Shown piece by piece: positions 1-7,808 of a stretch of 48,004 bases of DNA. Source of the DNA: Pseudomonas turukhanskensis (GTDB taxonomy: Bacteria; Pseudomonadota; Gammaproteobacteria; Pseudomonadales; Pseudomonadaceae). The first letter of the stretch is position 1, and every line of letters begins with the position of its first letter. The notes under the pieces were generated by a model. That model saw nothing but the letters and a program-made list of their open reading frames with translations. It did no database searches and was not told the DNA's origin. The stretch spans positions 504,695 to 552,698 of the forward strand of contig NZ_BSFN01000002.1 of NCBI RefSeq assembly GCF_027922365.1, read 5' to 3'. Both the position numbers and the translations under genes were made by a program.

Positions 1-1570
1 GGTGTAAGTGAAGGTGCCGTCGGTGTTAACCACAACCGAACCGTGAGCCGGCTGGACATCGCCTTTAAGGGTGTAGGTCAGCGAGTCGCCGTCGACATCA
101 TTGCCGACTACCGAGCCATCGATTGGCGTGTCTTCCAGGGTTTCCAGGGTTACGGCCGGTGCAGTTGGAGCATCGTTGTCTGGAGTAACGCCGATGGTCA
201 CTACGCTATCAACGGTGCCGCCTTTGCCGTCGGAAACGCTGACGGTAAAGCTGTCTGGACCGTTGTAGTTGGTGTTCGGTGTGTACGTGAACGTACCGTC
301 GGTGTTGACTACCACCGAACCGTGAGCCGGCTGGACGTCGCCTTTAAGGGTGTAGGTCAGCGAATCGCCGTCGACATCGTTGCCGACTACCGAGCCATCG
401 ATTGGCGTGTCTTCCAGGGTTTCCAGGGTTACGGCCGGTGCAGTAGGAGCATCGTTGTCTGGAGTAACGCCGATGGTTACCACGCTATCAACGGTGCCGC
501 CTTTGCCGTCGGAAACGCTGACGGTAAAGCTGTCTGGGCCGTTGTAGTTGGTGTTCGGGGTGTAAGTGAAGGTGCCGTCGGTGTTAACCACAACCGAGCC
601 GTGAGCCGGCTGGACATCGCCTTTAAGGGTGTAGGTCAGGGAGTCGCCGTCGACATCGTTGCCGACTACCGAGCCATCGATTGGCGTGTCTTCCAGGGTT
701 TCCAGGGTTACGGCCGGTGCAGTAGGAGCATCGTTGTCTGGAGTAACGCCGATGGTCACTACGCTATCAACGGTGCCGCCTTTGCCGTCGGAAACGCTGA
801 CGGTAAAGCTGTCGGGACCGTTGTAGTTGGTGTTCGGGGTGTAAGTGAAGGTGCCGTCGGTGTTAACCACAACCGAGCCGTGGGCCGGCTGGACGTTGCC
901 TTTAAGGGTGTAGGTCAGCGAATCGCCGTCGACATCGTTGCCGACTACCGAGCCATCGATTGGCGTGTCTTCCAGGGTTTCCAGCGTTACAGCCGGAGCA
1001 GTCGGTGCATCGTTATCCGGGGTAACACCGATGGTCACTACGCTATCAACGGTGCCGCCTTTACCGTCGGAGATGCTGACGGTAAAGCTGTCGGGGCCGT
1101 TGTAGTTGGTGTTCGGGGTATAGGTAAACGTACCGTCGGTGTTCACGACCACAGAACCATGGGCCGGCTGCACATCACCTTTAAGGGTGTAGGTCAGGCT
1201 GTCACCGTCGGTATCGTTACCCACTACCGAGCCATTAACCGGTGTGTCTTCCAGGGTTTCCACGGAAACGGCAGGCGCGGTCGGCGCGTCGTTGTCCGGC
1301 GTAACGCCGATAGTCACTACGCTATCCACGGTGCCGCCTTTGCCGTCAGAAACGCTGACAGTAAAGCTATCCGGCCCGTTGTAGTTCGCGTTTGGCGTGT
1401 AGGTGAAGGTGCCGTCAGTGTTCACAACCACCGAACCATGAGCCGGCTGTACATCGCCTTTCAGCGTGTAGGTAAGGGTGTCGCCGTCGACATCAGCGCC
1501 GACTACCGAACCTTTGACCGGCGTGTCTTCCAGGGTTTGCAGGCTGACGGCAGGCGCGGTCGGTGCATCG
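1..1570 (-). repeat. 279-bp (93-residue) in-frame tandem repeats in lapA
   Basis: A marker motif (CCGTGAGCCG or a close variant) recurs at 41, 320, 599, 878, 1157 and 1436, an exact 279-bp period. Each unit encodes a Big_9/cadherin-like domain with motifs such as YNGPDSFTVSVSDGKGG and LEDTPIDGSVVGNDVDGD. Units between 41 and about 877 are nearly identical. Those at 1157–1436 and beyond are more diverged. The array continues past the left edge, so copy number cannot be given. Confidence 0.95.
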
Positions 1571-4500
1571 TTGACTGCAATCACGGTCACGTTCAATGGC
1601 GCCGTAGTGGTCGCTGTGTCGCCGTTGCTTTCGGTGGACGTCGCGCTCACGTGCAGCACGATGGTGCCGTTGGCGTTCTGCGGCGGCGTAAAGGTGAGCG
1701 TGCCTTTGTTCCAGTTGGTGATGTCGATCGGGGTGCCATCGCTGGTCACGCTGTTGCCGTGGCCATCGCTGATGATCGAGCCGGCCGGGGCGTCGTCGAT
1801 GGTGATTTTGCTGATGTGTTCCGAACCATCGGTGTCGGTCACAGCCGCCGAGATGCTCGACAGTTTGATCGCGTGGTCTTCCAGGCCGACGTTGGGCTGC
1901 GAAGCGACGCTGATGTTGTCCAGCAGGCCGCCAAGGGAGTTGCTGTCGGTGGCGCGGAATTCCAGGGTGTAGTTGCCGGCGGCATCGGCAGGCAGGGTGT
2001 AGGTGTAGGTGGTCAAGCCGGCGGTGGTGCTGGTCAGCGTGCCAATCTTGACGCCGCCCCAGAACACGTCGATGGCCGAGCTGCTTTCCTGCCCGCTGCG
2101 CGGCGAGTATTGGAACTGCACCACGAACGTTTCGCCGGCCTCAGCATTGATAGTGGTGAACAGGTTGCTGGCATCGCCCGGGTTGCGCTCCAGCTCGATC
2201 ACCTGGTTGGTGCCGCTGCCGCCTGAGATATAGGTGCCTTCGCTTCCGATTTCCACGGCGTTGCCGCTGTTGCCGGTTTGCCATGCGCCGCCACCCAGGG
2301 TGCCGACGCCGATATTGCCGTTCCAGCCGCCGCTCAGGTTGGTTTCTTCGAAACCGGTGGAAATCAGTTGGCTGCCGCCGCCAAAGGTCAGGGTTGGCGC
2401 ATCAGCCACCGGGGTGACGTTGATGGTGGCCGTGCTGGCATCGGAGCTTGCGCCGCTGTTGTCGATGGCCTTGAAGTCGAAGTCGGTGCTGCCGCCCCAG
2501 TTCGGGGTGGGCACGAAGTAAACCGGGCCGGTTACCACAGCACCCACGGCGAGCGCGCCGGTGCCGTCGGCATTGGCGTACAGGGTGCCGTGCTCGGGCA
2601 GGGATTCGATGGAGTAACTGCCGACAGTGCCGTCGACATCGCTGCCGCCCAGAGTGACCTGAATCGGCGCTGCCGGGTCTTCGCTACCACTGCCGACCAC
2701 GGTGCCGCTGGCAACCGGTGCGTCGTTGGTGCCGTCGATGGTGACTTTGACGGTGGTGGGGGTGCCATCGGCGCTGGTGACGGTGAAGGACTCGCTGACG
2801 CTCTGGCCAACGTTCAGGGCATTGAAGGCCGAGTTGGCGGTGAAGGTCCACACGCCGGCTGCGTCAATGCTGAACGTGCCGTAGGCACCGGCCACGTTGG
2901 TTTGTGGGGTGAACGTAGCCGGGCTGTCGATATCGCTGATGGTCAGCGTGCCGCCGGTGGTGATGGCATCGTTGGTTTCAGCCACGTGCACGTCGGCGGA
3001 GGAGAGCACCGCGGCGTCATTCACCGGTTTGACCGTCACGGTCACGGTGGCGGTTTCAGTCACGCCGCCCGAGGTTACGGTGTAGGTGAAGGTGTCGGTG
3101 CCGTTGTAGTTGGCGACCGGGGTGTACACCAGGGTGCCGTCGGCGTTGAACGTCACGCTGCCGTGCTGACCCTGGGTCACGCCGGTAACGGCACGGCCGG
3201 GGTTTTCAAAGCTATCGGCGCTGCCGCCACCGACGCCGGTAATGGCATTGAAGCTGAGCGCATTGTCTTCGTTGACGCTGACGGCATCGGCGCGGATATC
3301 GGCCACGGCATCAACGCGGATGGCCACGCTGCTGTTGCTGGTCAGGCTGCCGTCGCTGCTGCTGATTTTCAGCAGGTCGGTGCCGTTGTAGTCGGCGGTC
3401 GGCTTGTAGGTCAGGCCTTGCAGGGCGGCGCTGATGGCGGCCGAGCTGCCGCTGAGAACCAGGGCGCCGGTGCCATTGCCCGTCACGGTGACGCCGCCGG
3501 CCAGTGGGCCGAGGCTAAGGGTGCCGTGGTCCACGTTCAGGGTGGTGGTCAGGTTCGGGCTGTCGATATCGCCGGTGGCGATGCTGTTGCCGCGCAGCAC
3601 GGAGAACACTTTGCTGGTGTCTTCACTGGTGACTTGCACAGAAGTCGGCGCGGTAATGAACGGCGCATCGTTAACCGGATTGACGGTGATGTTCAGTGTG
3701 GCGGTGCTGGTCGCGGTGCCGTCGGTGAGGGTGTAGGTGACAGTCGGCACCGGGCCGTTGTAGTTGCCAATCGGGGTAAAGGTGAAGTTGCCCTGGCTGT
3801 CGATAACGAGCTTGCCCACGCCAACGTTCAGGTTTTCACCGGCGTTGGCGCTGAAGGTCAGCGGGCCAACCGAGATGCTGTATTTGGACACACTCAGCAC
3901 CGCACCGGTATCCGCGTCGCTGTCGTTGGTCAGCACGTTGCCGGTGATCACCGTGTCTTCGTTGCCGGAGACGGAGTCGGCCACGGCCACCGGCGCATCG
4001 TTCTGACCAGTGATGGTCACGGTGGCGGAAGTCGGGGTGATGCCGCCGTTGCCGTCGACCACGTTGTAGGTGTAGGTCAGGGTCAGGTTTTGCCCGGCAG
4101 CCAGGTAGGTATAGGCGTTGGGGTCCACGCTCAGGGTGCCGTCGGTGTTCAGGGTGACGCCACTGGTGTTGCCGCCACTGGTTTCCTGCAGGTTGGCGAC
4201 GCTGAGGCTGTCGCTCAGGTCTACATCGCTGGCGTGTTGCAGCAGGTTGATAGTTTGCGGTGCCGCGTCTTCGCTGAAGGCGGCGGTGACAGCAGAGCTG
4301 ACCACCGGCGCATCGTTCACGCCGTTGATGGTGATGCTGGCCGAGGCCGGGGTGGTGCCGCCGTTCTGGTCCACCACGTTGTAGCTGTAGGTGAGGGTGA
4401 CGTGCTCGCCAACGGCCAGATAGTTGTAGGCGTTGGGGTTTACGCTCAGCGTGCCATCGTTATTGATGGTCACACCTGACGCGTCGCCGCTGCCGGTCTG

Positions 4501-5745
4501 GGCCACATTGGTCACGCTGATGCTGTCGCCCTTGTCGGCGTCGCTGGCGTTGCTCAGCAGGTTAACGGTGAAGTCGGCGTCGTCTTCGGTCTGGGTCACT
4601 TCTACAGTGCCGGTAACCGTGGGCGCATCGTTGATGCCGGTAATGGTCAGGGTGAGCACGCTGCTGCTGGTCAGGCCGCCGCTGTCGGTGACTGTGAACG
4701 GTACCTCGATAGTCAGTTGCTCGCCGGCACCCAGGCTTTGATACGCCGCGTTGCTCGGGTCAATCGACCAGGTGCCGTCGCTGCCCAGGGTAAAACCGGC
4801 AGGCGCCGTGGTGCCGCTTTTGAGGGTAAAGGTCTGGGTGTCGCCGGTGTCGACATCGCTGGCGGTGAGCTTGCCGCTCACTACGGCACCGTCTTCGATG
4901 GCGCTGGCCGCTGCCGGGTCGGCAATCGGCGCGTCGTTCACCGGCGTAACGCCGATTTTTACGGTGAGGGTGTCGCTGCCGCCGCGACCGTCGCTCACGA
5001 TGACCTGGAAGCTGTCCGGGCCGTTGTAGTTGGCGTTCGGGGTGTAGGTCCACACGCCTTGCGGGGTGAGCGTCAAGGAACCGTGCGCGGTGCCGCTACC
5101 GACGATGGTGTACGTCAAAGCGTCGCCGTTGTTATCTCTGGCGGTAAAGGCGCCGTTGAACGGGGTGTCTTCGTCGGTAGTGACATTTATTGTCGGTGTT
5201 GCTTCATTTCCGTCCGGCGTGGTGAATACCGGGGCTACGTTCTGCTCGGTGCCGAATGCCTGCTCCTGCACCACGGCATCGCCGCCGGCCGGGTTGGTAA
5301 AGTCGATGCCGATTTCCGGCTGCACCGCACCGGCGGTTTCGCTCAACAACACAAAACTATGGCTGCCGCCTGCCGGGCCACCGGCGCCACCGGCGCCACC
5401 GGCACCTGGGCCGGCTGCGGTAGGGGCCAGATCTTTAGTCGGGTCGACGCCGGCGGCGATGGCGCGCTGCACGTCCAACACTTCGGCTCGGGCGTCGCTG
5501 GCGCTCTGCGCCGTGGCTTCGGTACTTTCGCTGGCAACGTCGGCGCTGCTCCACTGGGTGCTGCGACCGAGGTCCAGGGTGCGACCGTCGGTCAGCTCCA
5601 GGGTCACCATGCCGCCGGCGCCGGTGTCCAGGGTGTCGCCTGTATACAAGCGGTCACCTTCGACGAGAACGCGGTGTGCACCCTCGGCGGATGTCGCAAT
5701 GACTTGGCCAACAATGCTTTTAACGATGGCGACGACGGTGCTCAT
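1..5745 (-). CDS. lapA: LapA-type giant biofilm adhesin, N-terminal part (runs off the left edge)
   Basis: Type I-secreted cell-surface adhesin. Read on the minus strand it is open for 1,915 codons from ATG 5745 to the window edge, so the C-terminus and secretion signal are missing. Residues 1 to about 108 match the LapA retention module (starts MSTVVAIVKSIVGQVIA), which plugs the outer-membrane pore. TAAG at residues 109–112 matches the site cut by the periplasmic protease LapG, and a Gly/Ala-rich linker follows. After that come diverged cadherin/Ig-like repeats ending in NDAP-type motifs, a VCBS-like repeat (about 2715–2955), a jelly-roll-like domain (about 1885–2395) and an array of 93-residue repeats (1 to about 1570). 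A purine-rich ribosome site lies just upstream of the start. Diverges from lapE–lapB–lapC, its exporter. The name rests on the retention module, the TAAG site and this context; the ligand is unknown. Confidence 0.93.
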   Translation of the reverse strand, partial: MSTVVAIVKSIVGQVIATSAEGAHRVLVEGDRLYTGDTLDTGAGGMVTLELTDGRTLDLGRSTQWSSADVASESTEATAQSASDARAEVLDVQRAIAAGVDPTKDLAPTAAGPGAGGAGGAGGPAGGSHSFVLLSETAGAVQPEIGIDFTNPAGGDAVVQEQAFGTEQNVAPVFTTPDGNEATPTINVTTDEDTPFNGAFTARDNNGDALTYTIVGSGTAHGSLTLTPQGVWTYTPNANYNGPDSFQVIVSDGRGGSDTLTVKIGVTPVNDAPIADPAAASAIEDGAVVSGKLTASDVDTGDTQTFTLKSGTTAPAGFTLGSDGTWSIDPSNAAYQSLGAGEQLTIEVPFTVTDSGGLTSSSVLTLTITGINDAPTVTGTVEVTQTEDDADFTVNLLSNASDADKGDSISVTNVAQTGSGDASGVTINNDGTLSVNPNAYNYLAVGEHVTLTYSYNVVDQNGGTTPASASITINGVNDAPVVSSAVTAAFSEDAAPQTINLLQHASDVDLSDSLSVANLQETSGGNTSGVTLNTDGTLSVDPNAYTYLAAGQNLTLTYTYNVVDGNGGITPTSATVTITGQNDAPVAVADSVSGNEDTVITGNVLTNDSDADTGAVLSVSKYSISVGPLTFSANAGENLNVGVGKLVIDSQGNFTFTPIGNYNGPVPTVTYTLTDGTATSTATLNITVNPVNDAPFITAPTSVQVTSEDTSKVFSVLRGNSIATGDIDSPNLTTTLNVDHGTLSLGPLAGGVTVTGNGTGALVLSGSSAAISAALQGLTYKPTADYNGTDLLKISSSDGSLTSNSSVAIRVDAVADIRADAVSVNEDNALSFNAITGVGGGSADSFENPGRAVTGVTQGQHGSVTFNADGTLVYTPVANYNGTDTFTYTVTSGGVTETATVTVTVKPVNDAAVLSSADVHVAETNDAITTGGTLTISDIDSPATFTPQTNVAGAYGTFSIDAAGVWTFTANSAFNALNVGQSVSESFTVTSADGTPTTVKVTIDGTNDAPVASGTVVGSGSEDPAAPIQVTLGGSDVDGTVGSYSIESLPEHGTLYANADGTGALAVGAVVTGPVYFVPTPNWGGSTDFDFKAIDNSGASSDASTATINVTPVADAPTLTFGGGSQLISTGFEETNLSGGWNGNIGVGTLGGGAWQTGNSGNAVEIGSEGTYISGGSGTNQVIELERNPGDASNLFTTINAEAGETFVVQFQYSPRSGQESSSAIDVFWGGVKIGTLTSTTAGLTTYTYTLPADAAGNYTLEFRATDSNSLGGLLDNISVASQPNVGLEDHAIKLSSISAAVTDTDGSEHISKITIDDAPAGSIISDGHGNSVTSDGTPIDITNWNKGTLTFTPPQNANGTIVLHVSATSTESNGDTATTTAPLNVTVIAVNDAPTAPAVSLQTLEDTPVKGSVVGADVDGDTLTYTLKGDVQPAHGSVVVNTDGTFTYTPNANYNGPDSFTVSVSDGKGGTVDSVVTIGVTPDNDAPTAPAVSVETLEDTPVNGSVVGNDTDGDSLTYTLKGDVQPAHGSVVVNTDGTFTYTPNTNYNGPDSFTVSISDGKGGTVDSVVTIGVTPDNDAPTAPAVTLETLEDTPIDGSVVGNDVDGDSLTYTLKGNVQPAHGSVVVNTDGTFTYTPNTNYNGPDSFTVSVSDGKGGTVDSVVTIGVTPDNDAPTAPAVTLETLEDTPIDGSVVGNDVDGDSLTYTLKGDVQPAHGSVVVNTDGTFTYTPNTNYNGPDSFTVSVSDGKGGTVDSVVTIGVTPDNDAPTAPAVTLETLEDTPIDGSVVGNDVDGDSLTYTLKGDVQPAHGSVVVNTDGTFTYTPNTNYNGPDSFTVSVSDGKGGTVDSVVTIGVTPDNDAPTAPAVTLETLEDTPIDGSVVGNDVDGDSLTYTLKGDVQPAHGSVVVNTDGTFTYT
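1885..2395 (-). other. Jelly-roll-like domain inside LapA
   Basis: Roughly residues 1117–1285 of the adhesin break the repeat pattern. The segment starts near STGFEETNLSGGW, has a Gly-rich stretch, then VVQFQYSPRSG and YTLEFRATDSNSLGGLLDNI. This alternating beta pattern with a closing LLDNISV motif resembles DUF642/carbohydrate-binding jelly-roll domains. It is a plausible ligand-binding module, but that is inference from sequence style. Confidence 0.5.
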
Positions 5746-6115
5746 GTAGTGACTCTCCCTGGAAAGCTTCAGGCAAACGGCAGTGCAAATAAGGTCGGTT
5801 AGGTCGTGCGGTCCAGCGGCAGACACCTAAAGAGGCAAGGATCTTGCCAGGGATAAGCGTCTAAAAAGTGGCGTCAATTTTTTGTCGTTATTGTCGATTT
5901 CGGCATCTTTATGCCAAACTATTGACCAATTTTGCGACATCCTAAACAATCTATTCCGTAATGTCACTTTGACAGTAGAGTGAAGTCGATACTCAGAATT
6001 GAGAAGTGGCTCTCACTTAATTTTTCGGCATAAAAACTAATTAAAATCTGCCACTTTCGTGCCCATCAAAAGCCTGTAGTTGGCGTCCGTAGTAGCTTTC
6101 AGGGAAAATTTCACC
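5746..6115. promoter_or_regulatory. Divergent lapA / lapE control region
   Basis: This 370-bp AT-rich gap separates the divergent adhesin and exporter genes. It holds a FleQ-like box at 5873–5886. On the minus strand a weak lapA promoter candidate (TTGACG, 16-bp spacer, TATCCC) overlaps that box. On the plus strand TTGACA at 5969–5974 could be a −35 element for lapE, but no good −10 follows. A 6-bp hairpin (GGCAAG/CTTGCC) at 5834–5848 would lie in the lapA leader. Confidence 0.5.
5873..5886 (-). promoter_or_regulatory. Candidate FleQ box upstream of lapA
   Basis: On the minus strand the site reads GACAAAAAATTGAC. It matches 12 of 14 positions of the FleQ consensus GTCAATAAATTGAC as I recall it, and lies about 130 bp before the lapA start. 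FleQ is a c-di-GMP-responsive regulator known to control lapA in P. putida. A match of this quality can arise by chance in AT-rich DNA. Confidence 0.45.
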
Positions 6116-7468
6116 ATGCGTTTTGGTCTTCTTGCGTTGCTGCCGCTTGCCGTTTCAGCCAGTTTTTCTGTATCCGCTCAGACACTTCAGGAGGCTATGC
6201 AACAAGCAGTCACCGAGCATCCTGAGGTTCACGCGGCAGTAAACCGCCGCCTGGCCGCTGACGCTGGCCTGCGCGCGGCGCAAGGGGGTTACCTACCAAA
6301 AGTGGACGTGCTGGCCGGTTATGGCCGCGAAGGCACCGACAACCCCTCCAGCCGCGCCGAAGCCGGCAGCAATGACTGGAATACCCTGAACCGTGGCGAG
6401 TCCAACGTGCGCCTGAGCCAGATGCTCTTCGACGGTTTCGCCACCTCCAGCGAAGTGGGCCGCAACAAGGCCACCGTCAACTCCCGCGCCTACGCGCTGC
6501 TCAACACCTCCGAGCGCACGGCGCTGACCGTGGCCCAGGTGTACCTGGAAATGCTCACTCGTCAGGAACTGGTGCGCCTGGCCCAGGACAACCTCGACAG
6601 CCACGAGCGCATTCACGACCAGATTCGCCTGCGCACCGACCGCGGTGTGGGCCGCATGGCCGACCTTAACCAGGCCGAAGCGCGTCTGGCCCAGGCCCGC
6701 AACAACCTGATTACTGAACAGACCAACCTGGTCGATGCACAAACCAACTTCTATAGCGCCGTGGGTGCCGACGCGGTCGACCTGCAGGCGCCGACCACCG
6801 GCGTGCAGTTGCCGGAAACCTTGGCCCAGGCGCGCCAGCAAATGATCGAAAACAGCCCGGTGCTGCGTTCGGCTGAAGCCGACATCGCCGCTGCCGAGCA
6901 GCAGTACAACGCCGCCAAGTCCACCTACTACCCGCGTTTCGACGCCGAGTTGGGCCGTTCCGCCAACAACGATATCGACGGCCAGGACGGTCACTACAAC
7001 GAATGGGAGGCCATGGTGCGCATGCGCTACAACCTCTACAGCGGCGGCAGCGACAAGGCCACCCTCGAGGCGCGCTCCTATGAGGCCGGCGAAGCGCTCG
7101 ATATCCGCAACAACGCCCTGCGCCAGCTCAACGAAGAACTGGGCCTGGCCTGGAACGCGCTGAACAATGCCCGTACCCAACTGCCGATTGCGCAGAAGTA
7201 TGTGGACGAAACCAGCGAAGTGCGCAGCGCCTACCAGAAGCAATTCGCCCTCGGCGAGCGCACCCTGCTGGACTTGCTCGACAGCGAAAACGAGTTGTTC
7301 AGCGCCCAGCGCCGCCTGGCTGAAATCAAGCTGGCCGAGCAGTACACCCAGTACCGCCTGCAAGCCACCCTGGGCACCTTGCTCAAAACCCAGGGCGTGG
7401 TCGCGCCGATGGAAACCGTGGTGCAGAACGACGTGAAGCCGCAGATTGCGTTGCCGGGTTTGAACTAA
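6116..7468 (+). CDS. lapE: TolC-family outer-membrane channel of the adhesin exporter (LapE)
   Basis: A 450-residue outer-membrane efflux protein that would form the channel through which LapA passes and in which its retention module stays lodged. From ATG 6116 it begins MRFGLLALLPLAVSASFSVSAQ, a typical signal peptide, then shows the two OEP repeats of TolC proteins with long helical stretches (QAEARLAQARNNL; LLDLLDSENELFSAQRRLAE). Length suits type I secretion TolC proteins. The frame is open upstream to a TTG at 6080, but ATG 6116 gives a clean signal peptide and has AGGGAAA about 10 bases ahead. Diverges from lapA and precedes lapB; a hairpin terminator and repeats separate the two exporter genes. 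Confidence 0.9.
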   Translation: MRFGLLALLPLAVSASFSVSAQTLQEAMQQAVTEHPEVHAAVNRRLAADAGLRAAQGGYLPKVDVLAGYGREGTDNPSSRAEAGSNDWNTLNRGESNVRLSQMLFDGFATSSEVGRNKATVNSRAYALLNTSERTALTVAQVYLEMLTRQELVRLAQDNLDSHERIHDQIRLRTDRGVGRMADLNQAEARLAQARNNLITEQTNLVDAQTNFYSAVGADAVDLQAPTTGVQLPETLAQARQQMIENSPVLRSAEADIAAAEQQYNAAKSTYYPRFDAELGRSANNDIDGQDGHYNEWEAMVRMRYNLYSGGSDKATLEARSYEAGEALDIRNNALRQLNEELGLAWNALNNARTQLPIAQKYVDETSEVRSAYQKQFALGERTLLDLLDSENELFSAQRRLAEIKLAEQYTQYRLQATLGTLLKTQGVVAPMETVVQNDVKPQIALPGLN

Positions 7469-7479
7469 GCGACGGCGAA

Positions 7480-7512
7480 AACGCCACCCTCGCTAGCGGG
7501 GGTGGCGTTTTT
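7480..7512 (+). terminator. Rho-independent terminator after lapE
   Basis: A 10-bp stem (AACGCCACCC at 7480–7489 with GGGTGGCGTT at 7500–7509) is followed by a short T run. It lies 12 bases after the lapE stop, so lapB–lapC may depend on read-through or on their own promoter. Confidence 0.8.
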
Positions 7513-7545
7513 ATTGGGGTGTGTTTATTTGCAGACCAGCGCGCC

Positions 7546-7622
7546 TGGATCCCGGCCTGCGCCGGGATGACGGATGGTTTGACCCCTTGCTCCGTAGTCC
7601 CCGCGCAGGCTGGGACCCAGAA
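7546..7622. repeat. Inverted pair of the GGATCCCGGCCTG palindromic repeat
   Basis: A copy at 7546–7573 faces a degenerate inverted copy at 7594–7622. The same element recurs in the array at 44683–45240. The region 7514–7808 shows nothing else recognisable apart from sequence that could hold a lapB promoter. Confidence 0.8.
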
Positions 7623-7808
7623 TCTCGCAGGCGACGGCTGCCTATGACTCACAGCATTTATCCCCACGCACGGTTAGCCCCATCGCCCACAACCAGCTAA
7701 AGTGCCCACACACCCGCGTTGCTTCGGCCTACGTCGTTATCAGGCGTTACCGTACTCGCTATGGACAGCCCCAGCTGCACCCCATCTTCAGTGCCAAGAG
7801 TGTTTAGC

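Noticed and set aside
43..2226. A 727-codon plus-strand open frame opposite the lapA repeats
   Set aside because: It follows the 279-bp repeat period of the adhesin on the other strand, and the minus-strand frame gives clear Ig-like domains. It is a by-product of GC-rich codon use.
2278..5802. Long plus-strand open frames (2278–4479 and 4717–5802)
   Set aside because: They mirror the adhesin coding strand and show no family resemblance, signal peptide or ribosome site.
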